From Apostichopus japonicus (taxonomy: Eukaryota; Echinodermata; Holothuroidea; Aspidochirotida; Stichopodidae), in assembly GCF_037975245.1 (NCBI RefSeq), contig NC_092563.1, positions 2,073,001 through 2,137,000 on the forward strand: a stretch of 64,000 nt of DNA, in the 5' to 3' direction. This document shows, piece after piece, positions 46,614-63,479 of this stretch. Below the pieces are notes generated by a model. That model was given only the letters and a program-made list of their open reading frames with translations, searched no databases and was not told the DNA's origin. The translations under genes and the position numbers were made by a program. Each line of letters opens with the position of its first letter. Position 1 is the stretch's first letter.

Positions 46614-49600
46614 CCTCTTGTCCACGGTCGTCGTGACGACGGAAGGGCATGTCCACCTGGTGCTCATTGAAACCCACAGAAAGTTCCATTAAATGTAAGC
46701 TGGGTTTGGAGAGAAGAAAATGCTATAACTAAATATAGTCTTGTCCCGTAAATGTCGGTGACCAGTTTTGCAATGTGTTACGTAATTCTCTCAGTTGATG
46801 GGGCGTGTTATGTGTGCTACTACCGTACATCCAGAAGGCATTGAAAACAGATACATTTCTTGTTTAATATTCTCTATCCCTTTCATTTTTCACCAAACTA
46901 TATTATAAATTCACTCGGTGTAAGGAAAGGCCAAAAAAATCTCTGAAAGTGTAAGGCTGCATTTATTTGTGGAAATTTGTCACTTATAATCGGTGTTGAC
47001 GTATTTCACCGCTATCGAAAGAAAGTTGAGTCCTTCAAAAGACACGCATGTCTTCAATCCATCAAATATTGGCACAAGAGGAAAACATTTGGCATAAACA
47101 TTATTCCTGAAAATGTTTGCAAAGGAAATAGTAAACAAAGACAGCAGAGTCCATTTTGAAATGGGGGGGGGGCTGAGATCGAGATTTCTCAGAATTTTCC
47201 TCTGTGAGATCAACACCGAGAATGAAGGTAACCATGGATTTTACAAAGGCCCCAGCTCTGACAAACATTTTGAATGACTTATAGCAGACTATCACTTAGT
47301 TTATGAAGATTATTAATTTTGCTATGGTTTGGGAATTTTCGATGCAAGTTTGTAGACTTGGCCAAAAAAAGGGGATGGGAGGGGGATGCGTGGGCTGTGG
47401 CCTCAGCTCTGATATAACATTTGTAGGGTGCAAAAGTGCTTTAATAACTGAGCTACTTAGGGGTAGACAAAATGGTTGTTACCATAGAGATCTCTTAAAT
47501 TTTAAGTTAAGGAGGAGGGACCATGACATACGACACAACACAAAATGTATGGAAATAGATTTCCTTTCAAAAACGAAAGTTACTAAAACTTGGTCAGTTT
47601 GAATTTGAATTTTGATATTTCTCATGAATGGAATTGGAAGTATATGAGAGACAGTTATGTTCCAAATGAGTACAGTGTCTTACCGGGAGAGGACCACAAA
47701 GCTTACTAGAGTTCCTCAGAGTTCACCATTCAGTCGTATTTTGGTTTACCCTGTTTAACTAGGCTTGTTGTAATACAAGAACAACGGCGTGAATACAATT
47801 GATAGTAGAGTTCCCCTTGGTATGGTTTCGTTGCAAAAAATTGGACATTCCTGATTATTCGGGATGTATGTTAACCTTACTGTTATTTCACCACCGCCCC
47901 CCCCCCTCTCCACCATAAAAAATATAATTCTCATTGAATATTTCCATGTAGTACTTACCACATTTGGTTTTCTTGGAGGGGGGGGGGGGTGGGTGGGGGT
48001 ATGATGGTTAGTAGTAGTACAGGCAACCATGCCAGAGAGCTTTAACATTAACTTTCGGTATCTTTGGAATATTGAGGTTACAATTTGATTTCAAGATAAT
48101 GAAATAGGTCTTTGGGTCTTCTTTGTTCAGACAATCAAGACCCTGTTTATGTTTTAACTGTTCTGTAGAAGTATTTACCCATTATTAGTCTTTGCAGTCA
48201 TGACAACCATAATAGAAACAGAAATTCTAGGCAGAAGATGTTGCAGTAATTAGTCGAAATATCAGCGATTTTTACGAGAGATGTTATCCCAACAATAAAT
48301 AGAGATTGAATGAGATCAGTACTAGTATTAACAATAGTCTGCCTGTAAATTGTGATTTGTATTTATTCATCTACTAGAAGTAACAACAAATTTAAAAAAA
48401 ACTGAAAAATGCACATATGCAATAAAAAGAGGATGGTTATTTTCCCCCCTTTATTCTTCCTTTTGCAATAATTATTAACACAATTATTAACACAACATTG
48501 ATTTCAGCTGAGAAAACTTGTTGCAAAAATAAGAAACACTATTTAAATTTGAAATTCCATATTGCAACTAAAATTCTCAGTTTGAACTCAAAAATGTTAA
48601 CTGAACGAATGAGTTGTTTTTTAATAAATTGATGAGAAATTTCATACCCGGCTGCTAGAAGAAAACAACCCTCCTTCTCACAGACGATGTTATAGTCTAG
48701 CAGGGATTTTTTCTTCTTTTCCTCGTATTCTCTTTCACCCAGAGAACAGAGAAATGTTTGTATTTCTAGACATTTTGAATTTGTACCAATCCAATTAATT
48801 TCTCCTTCGTTAGTAGATATTGGATTGAAAATTTTTGTTACATTGAAAGCATAGATTGATATTGTCATATTGTATGGTTTAGAGGGATAACTTATTCAAA
48901 TGTTTTTGTTTTTTTTCTCTATAAGCTATGTTGTATGAATAAATAGTATCAAGGGTTCACTACCATATTATTTATCCTACTCTGTTTGCATCAAATGGAA
49001 GTTAATTGTAAATTCATTGGCAGATCTGTTCATCTATTCACTGCAAAATAAATATTCCTGGATATCAAAGTTGAGAAGAGTGACTGTTTCACAAAGTCTA
49101 AAACATAAAAGCAGTATTTTTTATTTGATCGACTTGATTGCTCTGATTTTTAACCTGCAGGACGAAACAGAAAACACCTTTCTTGATTTAATTAAAAGCT
49201 GGGTATTTGACAGTGAAATAATAAAGTTCCCCATTCTGTTATTACTCACTCCAAGAGTTGCCAATTTACATTGGATTCGGACAAATTAAATGTCCAGATA
49301 TTATTGTAATATCTTTTTAAAATATACCAGCCACAAAAGACCACCGATTCACATAAAACATTACTTGGGAATAAAATTTCAATAGTTATATTTATTAGCT
49401 AGTTTGGAATATAGCTGTGACAGAGAAAATATATTCCGATGCATCCCAAAATGTTGGTTTAGTGTCATACGCCGCCATCTTCCCCAGCAAATGCTTGAGT
49501 TACTGGTAAATCCAAACTTTATGTAGATGTAATGTCCAAATATTTGATTTCAAAGAAATGTGACTTTTTTTTTTAAATTGTAATTTTATTTTGTAGAGAA

Positions 49601-50089
49601 AAAAACACTGACAAATAATTCAGTGTGTTTAAAGATATTTAAAGAAGAAAAAAAGAACTGTTGTAAAATTATTTCGGAGTGTTGCACAGTTTTTCTTTGT
49701 CAATTGCTGAAATGTTTAAGAAAAATTGTTTGGTCGTACTTTTGCCTTTTCTTCTATTGTGAAGAAAAGAGAAGACAATTAACCGTTGTATATTATGTAA
49801 ATTATTTGCATCATGGTCAGTTTCATGTTTATTCATGAAGCGCACTCACTTGTAATTATGCAAGGTGCATCACATTTGTATCATAGGAATAAGAGTACAA
49901 ATTTCCATTGTAAATTTCTACCGTCGAATCTTTTCACAAGTATCATGAGACATTAAAAAAAGCAGGTAAAAGAATTCTTCAGACAAATTTTGTTTTGCTT
50001 CAAGTTTTTCTTCAAGTTTCATATTTTTCTGAATTTATGCAAACCACCTCTCATATGGCTGCAAGTAATGGAAAACTTGTATTCACAGG
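46614..50089. other. TAF4 3' UTR and convergent intergenic region
   Basis: AT-rich sequence downstream of the TAF4 stop. Candidate AATAAA signals lie at about 48420 and 48938, but cleavage cannot be placed. G/C homopolymers occur near 47163, 47896 and 47980. No ORF here has a recognisable family. Confidence 0.4.
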
Positions 50090-50291
50090 ACTTTGTTACA
50101 AGTCAGATTGCTGACCAGTCCAATTGTTTTCATGCATCACCAAGAGTATGTGGGTAACGGCTATTTAGGTGCAAACTCCCCCCCCCCACCCCCCCATCCC
50201 ATTCACCGCTACGACCCGGACCCCCTTCTTCCTCCAATGAACAGTACATGCATTGGCCAAAGGTCAAAAATTTCTCCTCAACATCCTGGAT
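50090..50291 (+). CDS. Unassigned candidate exon
   Basis: Preceded by a good acceptor (cttgtattcacag) and followed by a strong donor (gtaagtatg at 50292). One frame is open throughout. It includes YVGNGYLGAN, a proline run and HRYDPDPLLPP. The proline run comes from a C homopolymer, which weakens it as coding evidence. I recognise no family and see no partner exon. It could be an alternative TAF4 3' exon, part of an unknown plus-strand gene, or chance. Confidence 0.25.
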
Positions 50292-50444
50292 GTAAGTATG
50301 ATAACTCTGAATTTTGAATATTCTTTGAAAGTGAATGGGGAAGTTTTTCTGCTATCATCTGCTTAAAAACATCACAATCAAATCAACTCTGAAAAACATC
50401 AAAATAAGTTGGTTTCAGTAGGTTCAATATTCAAGTATAAAACA

Positions 50445-50516
50445 GACTTCGCAATAAAATTTAATCATGAAGGCATGCCTGACTTCGCAATAAAATTTAA
50501 TCATGAAGGCATGCCT
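50445..50516. repeat. 36-bp perfect tandem duplication
   Basis: The unit starting GACTTCGCAATAAAATTT occurs twice head to tail with no differences, so it is recent. Confidence 0.95.
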
Positions 50517-52958
50517 GAATGATATTTTTCTTTATCTCCAGAAAATGACAAGTTAACTTGCTGCATTTGTCTTCAACTTACAATACACAAGAATCATCAT
50601 TGATATCTTTTGACAAAATAAAAATTTAGATTAAAGGATGATGGTCAGACTACAAACAATGTGGTAACAATTTGTAGACTTGTATATACTAGCTGGTGTG
50701 CTCAGTTGTCTGCTCCTCAAAGAGGTGACCTCAAGTCAGCCCTTTCTTACTAGAGAACTATGACATACCGAAAGGGTTGAGCGTCATTCAGTGTTGAAGC
50801 ACAAAAAAGTATGAACAGCTGAAAGACTCACTTTAGCAACAAACAAACAAAAAGAAAATAAGAGATATGTAGACTAAACAGTCACCAATTCATGTTGTAT
50901 ACATCAGTCATATTGAATTCAACATTGGCAGATTACAAAAACAGACATGAAAACGAGAAAACAATTTGAGTGCATAATGTGACAAAATTTTAAGAGATTC
51001 AATTTATGACAAAACAAAGTCTATTGTTGTTGATGTAGACATTAAAAGTCTTTCAAATAGTGAAACATTCAACAACAACAAAAAAAGAGGGAAAATTGTT
51101 TACTTTTATACATTTTTTTCATATTTCTCAGATAAGAAACACTTTAAGAATGACTGCCTGTAAAATTATGTCACGTATCAGAAGGAAAACAAAAACAAGA
51201 CGTTACAAAAGAGACATAAAAAACTGAATTTTTCTTCCATTTTGTTTTCTTACTGGCACAATATTTCTAAAGAAAACCTTTTGTTAGAAAATGTTAACTT
51301 GAAGGACATCTACATGAAAATTGTAACAGATTCGAAGCTAGAAAGGTGCAATCTCAAAGAAAGATCAGGATGGGCTAAATTATTGTTACTACTCACTATC
51401 TGCCAGTGCTGCTCAAATTAATTTAAGTTTGAGCAGCAAGATTGCCAAATTGCTCTCTCTCTCTTAAAATAGTCTTCAAAGGTATCATTGATTTGGTAAC
51501 AAGAAAAAAAGAAGTCCACATCAGATTATAGATTCATAATAATTCTTTATAGCAGTAAATATTAACTTAAATTGTCAAAACCTAACTAACCACCTGGTCT
51601 GATGTTACACCTACACACATCCTGGGAACATTTCATTTCAATATGGGTAATAGAAAGAACGACTTGCACCCAACATTTAAAAGTGCACATCAGATGTTGC
51701 CATACAGTTGGGTGATGAAGAAATGTATCTTCTTAAACTTGGACAATCAATCTTCAAAATTAAACAAACAAACTTTGAGATGAACTTTTAACTTGCACTT
51801 CAAAATACAGAATTTCTTTCTTCCAAATTTACGAATTTTTTGACATCCAAATAAGCAATATTAATCCTGATCTCGGATCATCTCCGATTAACGATAAACA
51901 CACACAGTGAATGGCTCCACAAATACAAAATAGACATTTCCTATACAGCAACAGGTTTTCTGTTTTGGCATATCCTGTTCCATAATTAAAAACAAAACAT
52001 TAAGACAGACTTTGGTATTTGTCTTTATCAGAAATAAAGCCACATAACAACCACCCGTTTGGACAAGGACTATCAAAAACATGTCATTGATCTACTAACT
52101 TAATGATTCCTCTGAAGAGTGGAATACAAATATGCACATTTTGCAGTTAATGGTTAGTAAGCAGGCTAATGACTTAAACCGCTTGAAAGAGGAAAGAATT
52201 TTTGGGCTCAAATGGGATCAAAAATAGTCACCTTTGGATTGATTACAAGTTCTTTTTCAGTGGTGAGTAATATTTTATGGGGGGGGGAGGGGAGGGGATG
52301 CTGCAGAAGCCACAGTACCCTGCATGTAACACTTAACCACAAAACACTCCCCCCTCACCCCTCTTTCCCTGCAGAGATGGGATCCTTTCACAAGAAAACA
52401 TAAGTGAAAATTTGTTGAAAGTAGCTGTAGTAATTAATTCTTCCTCAAGTAACCTTTCCTAAATCACAGATTGTATTATTTCCAAACAAAAAGGTAAAAA
52501 CAACCTATTGGAACCGTCAGACCACTGACCAGACTCGATAATGTTACTACAATTGACCGACATCACAGTGCATGCTTGACAGAGAATGAAGTCAATGCAT
52601 TCAGTTCTTGACCATCCAATCATGTCACACCACGGTGAAAGCAAAGTCTCTGCCAGTTCCCAAACACCAGCAACAAGCTACTTTGAAGGTACCAAGCGTA
52701 TTATTATTACAAACTCTACCATCCAAACTTCCTTGCCAACATGTCCCTGCTGATATGAAATGCCAGATGCACAGCGCGAGGTAACTTCCTTTAGATGTGC
52801 GTCGCAGTGCTGTTAGTAGAAACCATCCGTTTACAACATGAGCAGCACCTAGAAATTTCACTATCTTTGACTCCTAAAAATCGTGTCGAAAGAATGTGAA
52901 CACAATCCTGCCAGAGATTGTCAGTTTTATTTACAAAAATCTTACAGGCTGGACTTAG
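50517..52958. other. Downstream region of NUDT21
   Basis: AT-rich sequence that may contain a long NUDT21 3' UTR. A minus-strand AATAAA (52926-52931) just past the stop would allow a very short one. No other gene was recognised. A small 10-bp-arm inverted repeat lies at 51408-51440 (GCTGCTCAAA and its mirror). Confidence 0.4.
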
Positions 52959-57341
<4,383 letters not shown>

Positions 57342-57466
57342 CTTTCACAAGTGAAATTTCCCTGGCAAACGCAGTGGCGCTATTGCACTATATTTGCTAG
57401 AGCCGGATATGTCTCTGATACTTGCATAGACAACTCACGTACATGTATTGTCAAATGTTATTTTTG
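57342..57466. promoter_or_regulatory. NUDT21 upstream region
   Basis: The first 125 bp upstream of the NUDT21 ATG should include the 5' UTR and start site. No TATA box was recognised. The hammerhead insertion begins right after it. Confidence 0.35.
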
Positions 57467-57521
57467 TATAAAAGTAAGTTGGCCTGACGTTTCGATCCTA
57501 GCAGGATCTTCTTCAGAGGCT
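57467..57521 (-). mobile_element. 55-bp hammerhead-bearing insertion (Penelope-like end)
   Basis: The minus strand reads AGCCT, then the CTGAAGA box, a GATCC/GGATC stem with a TGCTA loop, GAAA, C, GTC and AGGCC. This is the layout of a type I hammerhead ribozyme with stem I GCCT/AGGC and a palindromic ACGT stem III. One extra A lies between the CTGAAGA box and stem II. A duplication AAATGTTATTTTT flanks it (57453-57465 and 57522 on). Hammerheads are known in Penelope-like retroelements; a severely truncated insertion is inferred. Confidence 0.65.
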
Positions 57522-57767
57522 AAATGTTATTTTTTGTTGATTTTTAATTTGTCATGTTCGATGAGAAAAACCTACAATGACAAGTTATAAAGCACTAGTA
57601 ACACCTTCATTTTCGAGCGGGTCTATTTTAATTGCTATTTTTGCGCAGATTAATTGTGATATACAACCTGTTCCATCCATACAACTAAACTATATATAAC
57701 ACCTCACTTTGCGTGAGTTGACTATCTGGACATTTGTAAATAAAATGAAGAAAGAAAGAATATAATT

Positions 57768-59093
57768 CAGGGGCGTATCCAGGGGGGGAGGCGCAACAGG
57801 CGCGCGCCCCCCCTATTGGCCGTCACCAAAAAAAAAAAAGTTTAGCCAAAAAAAAAAAAAAAAAATTGATGACGACCTTGATGTGAGATATCGGTGATCG
57901 CTCAACCCCCGTATGCTTTATTTTTTGTTTGCCAAAAAAAGGTTCTGGCGAAGTTCGGCGGCATAATAGTTTTAGAAACATAGATGGTAATTGTGTTTGT
58001 ATTATCACTATAAACACTAAGTGACATGCCAGCCATACTAAATTGTGCATTTTGTGTCCATATTTACTGGAAATGTTGCTTATTATTAAGGTTGAAAAAT
58101 GGATCACATATGGCCATGGGCGGCGATCCTGGGTGGAGGGGGGATATATCCCCCCTTGAAAATGGGTGGAGGGGATGTAGTGCACCATATCCCCCCCCCA
58201 CCAAATGCCAGGGATAAGAATATTTTCATGCCTACATTTATGCATCTTCGTTAATGTACGGCTCTTTTTTAGCTTCATTTCTCGCCTACCATAAACGCAG
58301 TGCGATCTTTTCAAATAAAGCGTCTTTATAAAGCAAAAATAGTTGACTGTAGGCTTCATTGGCCCTATAACAACAAAATGTATTATTGCGCCCACGGTAT
58401 TGATATAGTACATATATGCACCCTCATAGTATTCATATAGGCCCTATAGTAGGCCTACACACGTACATGTTCCCTCGAACAGCTGAGAATCTCATGTAAC
58501 CAGGGTAATGCTTCATACACGTTTCACCTGGATGCCCTAGCAATCGGTACCTAGGAATGTAACTATGTGTAATTGTGTATTGCATGTGTATAGGCCTATA
58601 ATAGCCTGGATGAGGCCATTTTCTTCATCGAATAATATAAAAGAGCTCTCGAACATTCTAACGTTGCGCCTGAAACAAGATTGACAGGGGCAATTTTCCC
58701 AAAATAACACCCGAAATTAAAAAAAAGGATTTTGGATCCTGATTATGAGATATTTCGGACATGACATCCCTATTTTAAAGTTGGGTATATGCCGCTTGGA
58801 AACCTCGGGAAGTGCCGTTTCCGGCCATCTAGAGGGTTTGTTAATCCCAAAATTTTCTGGTACGCTTCGCGCCAACCCATGGTGGCGCTACGCTTAGATA
58901 GTCAACAAGGTCATATCCCCCCCCCCCCCCACTCGGAAGTACGGGTCGCCGCCCATGCATATGACACCATTTTTCATTTCAGCCCTTCTTCGAAAGCAAA
59001 AATTGTACACCCCTCCCCTTAGACCCATCCCCCAGGACGGCGATCATTCATGCCTGGCGCCCCCCCTATTGGAAAATCCTGGATACGCCCCTG
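57768..59093. mobile_element. Non-autonomous element, GCGTATCCAGG ends, 5-bp duplication
   Basis: Ends CAGGGGCGTATCCAGG and CCTGGATACGCCCCTG are near-perfect inverted repeats. The flanking duplication is only 5 bp, TAATT (57763-57767 and 59094-59098). The same ends with 5-bp flanks recur at 60078-61900. A second element (58115-58957) sits inside. The CCCTCCCCTTAGACCC module lies at about 59012-59035. The 196-codon minus-strand ORF spanning the junction is not a gene. Confidence 0.8.
58115..58957. mobile_element. Nested element, CATGGGCGGCGACCC ends
   Basis: CATGGGCGGCGATCC and GGGTCGCCGCCCATG are inverted. The flanking 8-mers CATATGGC (58107-58114) and CATATGAC (58958-58965) match at seven positions. 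A cassette copy lies at 58790-58904 near the right end. Confidence 0.78.
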
Positions 59094-59446
59094 TAATTTC
59101 AATGTAAGTGGCTTAGTTTAGGGCACGGAACCGAGAAATTGTTTAAGTTACATTTCTACTTTTCGAAATAAGAATTTTCGCAGGCCCTGAAATTTGAATA
59201 CTTTGTGTGGCACTCTTTTGATCCGTAATTCAATTCTGTAACTGAAATTCACCGTAAAGAGGAACCAATTCTTTTTTAATGCAGGGGACATATTCGATGG
59301 AAAATAATCTGCTAGGACTGTAGACATGGTCCCCGAATTTATGCTTGTAAATGTAAGTGCCGTTGTTATTTTATCATTGTTTGTGTTTCACATTTTTGGC
59401 TTATTGGCAGGTGCAGCTAGGATGAAGCAATTGATAAGAGCCCCAT

Positions 59447-60056
59447 ATTATTATTATTATTATTATTATTTACCAAATTTATATAGCGCTCTTTGCATGC
59501 TTAAGCATGTTCAAGAGCGCTTTACAATGACAACAAAATGACAAAACCCTTAAAATATGAATATGAATTATAAAATTGACGCAGCTTAAATATTAATATT
59601 AAAAATATATAAATATATACGAAGGAATAATTTTAAAAATTATAAAAATTTACAATGAAATTCCTAAAGAAGATAAAGTGAGTTTTAAGTAAATTTAAGT
59701 AACAAAATGACAAAACCCCTTAAAATATGAATACGAAAAATAAAATGGACGCAGCTTGAATGTTAATATAAAAATATATATATATCTATACTAAGGAATT
59801 TTTTTAAAACAATATAGATTTACAGTGAAATTCCTTAAAGAAAAATGAGTTTTAAGTAATTTCTTTAAAGTGTCCAATATTTTGTCATCACGGATATTAT
59901 TTGGCAGTGCATTCCATAGCTTGCTAGCAGCAAAGTTAAATTGTCTGTCGCCGTATGTAGCAGTCCTTACCCGAGGACCACTAGTGTAAGGGAATTGGCC
60001 GATCTCAACGTTCTGTTAGGCTTGTACACAGTTAGCATATCAGTTAAGTATTGAGG
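59447..60056 (-). mobile_element. Probable non-LTR retroelement 3' end with internal duplication
   Basis: On the minus strand a body of about 600 bp ends in GCGCTATATAAATTTGG followed by (AAT)n (59447-59469), a layout typical of CR1-like or SINE tails in marine animals. GAGCGC blocks around 59485 and 59515 form a hairpin. Two tandem copies of about 165 bp (from about 59533 and 59701) begin AAAATGACAAAACCC and end in GTGAGTTTTAAGTAA-like sequence. No reverse transcriptase is present. Confidence 0.5.
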
Positions 60057-60755
60057 TGCTTGAAAATGAATTGATATCAGGCGCGTATCCAGGATTTTCT
60101 AACCCGGGGGGCGCGAATTACTATCTAAGCGGAGCGCCACCATCGGTTGGCGCGGAGCGTACAAGAAAATTTTTGGTTTTGATAGCCCCCAGATCACCGG
60201 AAATGGCACTTCTCGGGCTTGAAAATGAGCAACCAGATGTACACTTTTGCCTGAGAACCAAGTATTTTTCAAAAGTGTTTTTCCATCCATAACCTTTTTG
60301 AAGATTGTCACCAGTCTCACATCATGTTCGACCTGATTGCATGTCCTATGGATCATTGCTTTTGTAGGTTATTCTACGTCACGGCCCACAATATCCGAAA
60401 GCCCCACTTTTGAAGGTTTTAAGCCCATTACTTGTTGAGAATTTGAAAATTCACTTTTCTCGTGAATAAAATCACTTGAAAACATACCCATAATGTTGCA
60501 GAAAATTAAATCTATAGACAACCAATATAGAAAAACCTCCTTGAACCCCTAAGAGACAGGTCAAAATTGAACGAGTATAGAGGAAAGTATGATGAAGAAT
60601 GTTGGTGAGGAAATTTTGGAAAATTCCGACACAGTTAATTTATTGGTGTAGAAATATTGCAACCTCTTATAATGGCTTTTACAAAACTTGGTTGAAGGAA
60701 CAGAAAAATAGGAGATATTTCCGATATGAGGTATATCGAAACCGAAGACTTCACT

Positions 60756-61192
60756 CATAGGCGTAGGTCCCGTAGGAGACGGGGGCTGCAGCACCCCCCC
60801 CCCCCCAATTGTTTTCCCAATTTTTTTTGGGCACCTACTGAAAGAAAAATAAATAGCAATGAATAGCTTAATATGATCTCCTTGGTAATTGAAATAAAGT
60901 TGTAAGCTTGGCCGACATTACTACTGTAAAAGAGAGTTTTGACATAAATGGATCTGTATGGTTTTTCTCCATCTACATAAGACATTTGGTCGTTTATATT
61001 AGCATCCGGCGGTATACTGTGCAACTTTGACGGACCGTGCGGTACACGATGCCATACAATGTAATGACCGATCTTGCCTATATGATATTGGCATCGACAT
61101 GTTGAATGCGCGCTTTGCGCCCGAAAAATTTTGGCCTTTTTTTCGGGCAAGTCATTACAGCCCCCAAATCCAATCTGGCTCCTACGCCTTTG
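60756..61192. mobile_element. Nested element, CATAGGCGTAGG ends
   Basis: CATAGGCGTAGGTCCC and GGCTCCTACGCCTTTG are imperfect inverted repeats. The flanks ACTTCACT and ACTACACA agree at six of eight bases. Only a TIR pair and C homopolymers support it; no cassette was seen. Confidence 0.6.
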
Positions 61193-61293
61193 ACTACACA
61201 CATTGACAGTTTTTGAGGCTGTACATCGTGGAACATGCATTTCAATGCTCATTGATATGATGTTATATCTGCTCTTTGCTTTACAAATTCGAA

Positions 61294-61540
61294 CAGGCGT
61301 GTAGCGAGTAATTGCCAAGGGAGGGCGAAGCCTGTAGGCAAACTATCTAAGCGAAGCGCCACCATGAATTAGCGCGAAGCGTACAAGAAAAATTTTGGCC
61401 GAAAATGCCTCCCAGATCGCTGGAAATGACACTTCCCAGGCCTTGTAAGTTGCATCTAAGCATTGTCTATTTTGAAATTACTAGCGATGTAAAGAAAATT
61501 TGCTCGGGGGGGGGGCGGTCGCCCCCTTCCCGAAATGCGT
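61294..61540. mobile_element. Inverted CAGGCGCGTAGCC-family element, copy 4 (partial)
   Basis: Runs opposite to copies 1-3, starting CAGGCGTGTAGCGAG. It carries a good cassette (61345-61460), then the GAAATTACTAGCGAT phrase and a GGGGGGGGCGGTCGCCCCC tract. The far terminus could not be found, so it is probably truncated. Confidence 0.6.
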
Positions 61541-61734
61541 TATGTTCCCCGACGACTCGGTCGAGTTCAAGTACATTAGTGAGAGAGGAAAAACGGAAAC
61601 GTCAAAAATGGAGTTGTCGGGGTAAGGGGTAGGGTGAGGCGCACACCCCCTCCGTAATCCTTGATCTGTCACTGGCTACCCTGTGTATATAATAGGGATC
61701 TTTCTCTTCCCGAGGTCTTGGCTATCTTCTACTC

Positions 61735-61857
61735 CCTCCTTTTCTCCTTTTTCTCTCTTTTTTCTTTTTCTTTTCCCTTCCTCCCTCTCCTCCTTTTCTT
61801 TTTTCCCCTCCTTTTCCCTTTTTCTTCTCTTTTTTTTCCTCTCCTCTTTTCCTTACC
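61735..61857. repeat. Polypyrimidine tract
   Basis: About 120 bp of almost pure C/T on the plus strand (TTTTCTCCTTTTTCTC-like). It could form triplex DNA. The ORFs of 64-129 codons across it on both strands are low-complexity artefacts. Confidence 0.9.
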
Positions 61858-61905
61858 CGGGGGGCGCGCGCCCCTAACGCCCCCCCTGGATACGCACCTG
61901 GATAT

Positions 61906-63479
61906 ATATGCATGTAGTTTGAACTCGACACGTAGGAACACAGGTCTTTGCAATCCTAGCTATCAGCCTATTCGCCTCAAACTAAAGTTTGATCTAGGAT
62001 ATGCTAAGCAATTCTCAACGTTTTGGAAAGTACCTTCCTGGATATTCTGACTCTCCAAATTGTTCTTATTATGCTTTAAAAGGGAGGGGCTGGGGGTGTA
62101 AATTAGACGATTCAATGTTTCATTCGATACATGAGTGATCATTAGTCAAATATAATGGTCACTCATTGACATCTTTGGGGTCAATACTTGTATGACCACT
62201 TGAAGTCGATACATATTATGTATTATTATTGAAATTGCAGCAAAGGATTGAGCTGAGATATCATAGATGATACATCTCACACTATTCACGGGGGAAAAAA
62301 AGAAAATGAAACGGTGGTGACGAACGAAAGACGACGGACATGTTGTAATGACTATGCATGGTTATGCAAAAATATCCTTAGACATCTTCCTCTGAGAATG
62401 TTATGATATACGGCGCTCCATAACAGGCAAATTCAATATACGTTATGTGCGAATCACAGTGCGTCGTGTTCTTTTCCACAAGTCCGGTCCACGGTCAGCT
62501 GATAAGCTACACAGAGAAGATAATCCACATTCGGAGCAGTAGCCAGTATTATTGTAATCTGTTCTACTATCTACGTTAATTACGATGATAAGTGCAAGAG
62601 GAGGCCGGCGAGAATTCCACTGTTATTTCACGTAAAATGGGTTCTTTCGTTACAAACCGAACTCCTGCCGTTTAATATGATGTAAGGATTCGAATATGCA
62701 GAAACACCAAAGCATGATGTTCAAACAAAGTTGGAATGCAGCACGACTTGTTATCAAACATGACAAGAATATTTAATTGTTAGACCTAATGTTATACTAG
62801 CCTATGTTAGCCGTATAGTAAGTCTCACTATGACCATGTTAAGAAAGGTTAGGCCTAACTTGTAATGTAACTTGGGCTTAAGTAACAGTTAGATTAGGCC
62901 CTTACCAGTGGGATAGGTTTTGCTTAGAATTACATTAATATTAGGATTATGAGCCTAGGTCTACTCCCATCAGACCTAAGCCAACAATTGATACGATAAT
63001 TTTAATGAGGGAAAGGGTGATATTGTACTAGGCCAAGAGTCATAAATATACATAGTGGTTGACTATGACAAGTATGGTTAAGGCTTCATAATTGACACAC
63101 CTTCGTAGTTGACACACCTTCAAATATTACTAGCAGCAATACAGCAGGCAACCTAAAATTTTTGCAGTCAAGCAGAGTTACATATTTCATGAGTTTGAAT
63201 CCATTTCAGGTATATGCTGATCAATTTTTTTTTATTAAGCTTTTAACACCTCCCCCCCCCCCACAGTTTTGCACAACCTCTTGGCATTTGGAAATTTAAT
63301 CACCAAAAGTACCGCAATATAATACCTCTACTCTCTGGGACCTCACCTGTCTGAGCTTAGCGGCTCAGAGCATAATAAACAGCATCCAAAGTCATGGATG
63401 TATACTTAGGCCTACACTTCAGTTAGCTTATCAACGAATGTGTCAATTAAGGGGTATGAAAGAACTTAACACAGCGGTT
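61906..63479. other. Gene-free stretch at the right side
   Basis: AT-rich sequence with no recognised gene or element border. A short plus-strand ATG frame at 62583 followed by gtaaaa was considered, but it has no partner. Confidence 0.4.

Larger units (their letters stand above)
60078..61900. mobile_element. Composite element, GCGTATCCAGG ends, 5-bp duplication
   Basis: CAGGCGCGTATCCAGG at 60078 and CCTGGATACGCACCTG ending at 61900 are inverted. GATAT flanks both sides (60073-60077 and 61901-61905). An inverted cassette copy lies at 60119-60230. Two other elements (60756-61192 and 61294 onward) and a long pyrimidine tract lie inside. The pairing of these ends is inferred from TIR and flank agreement. 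Confidence 0.65.

Noticed and set aside
48539-48868. 109-codon minus-strand ORF
   Set aside because: No family resemblance, no splice context and AT-rich random composition.
57823-58413. 196-codon minus-strand ORF
   Set aside because: It spans the border between an element and its nested insertion and shows no known domain.
61661-62050. ORFs of 64-129 codons
   Set aside because: They are produced by a polypyrimidine tract and are low complexity.
62583-62633. Short ATG frame followed by gtaaaa, possible first exon
   Set aside because: The donor is weak and no partner exon lies in the remaining sequence.
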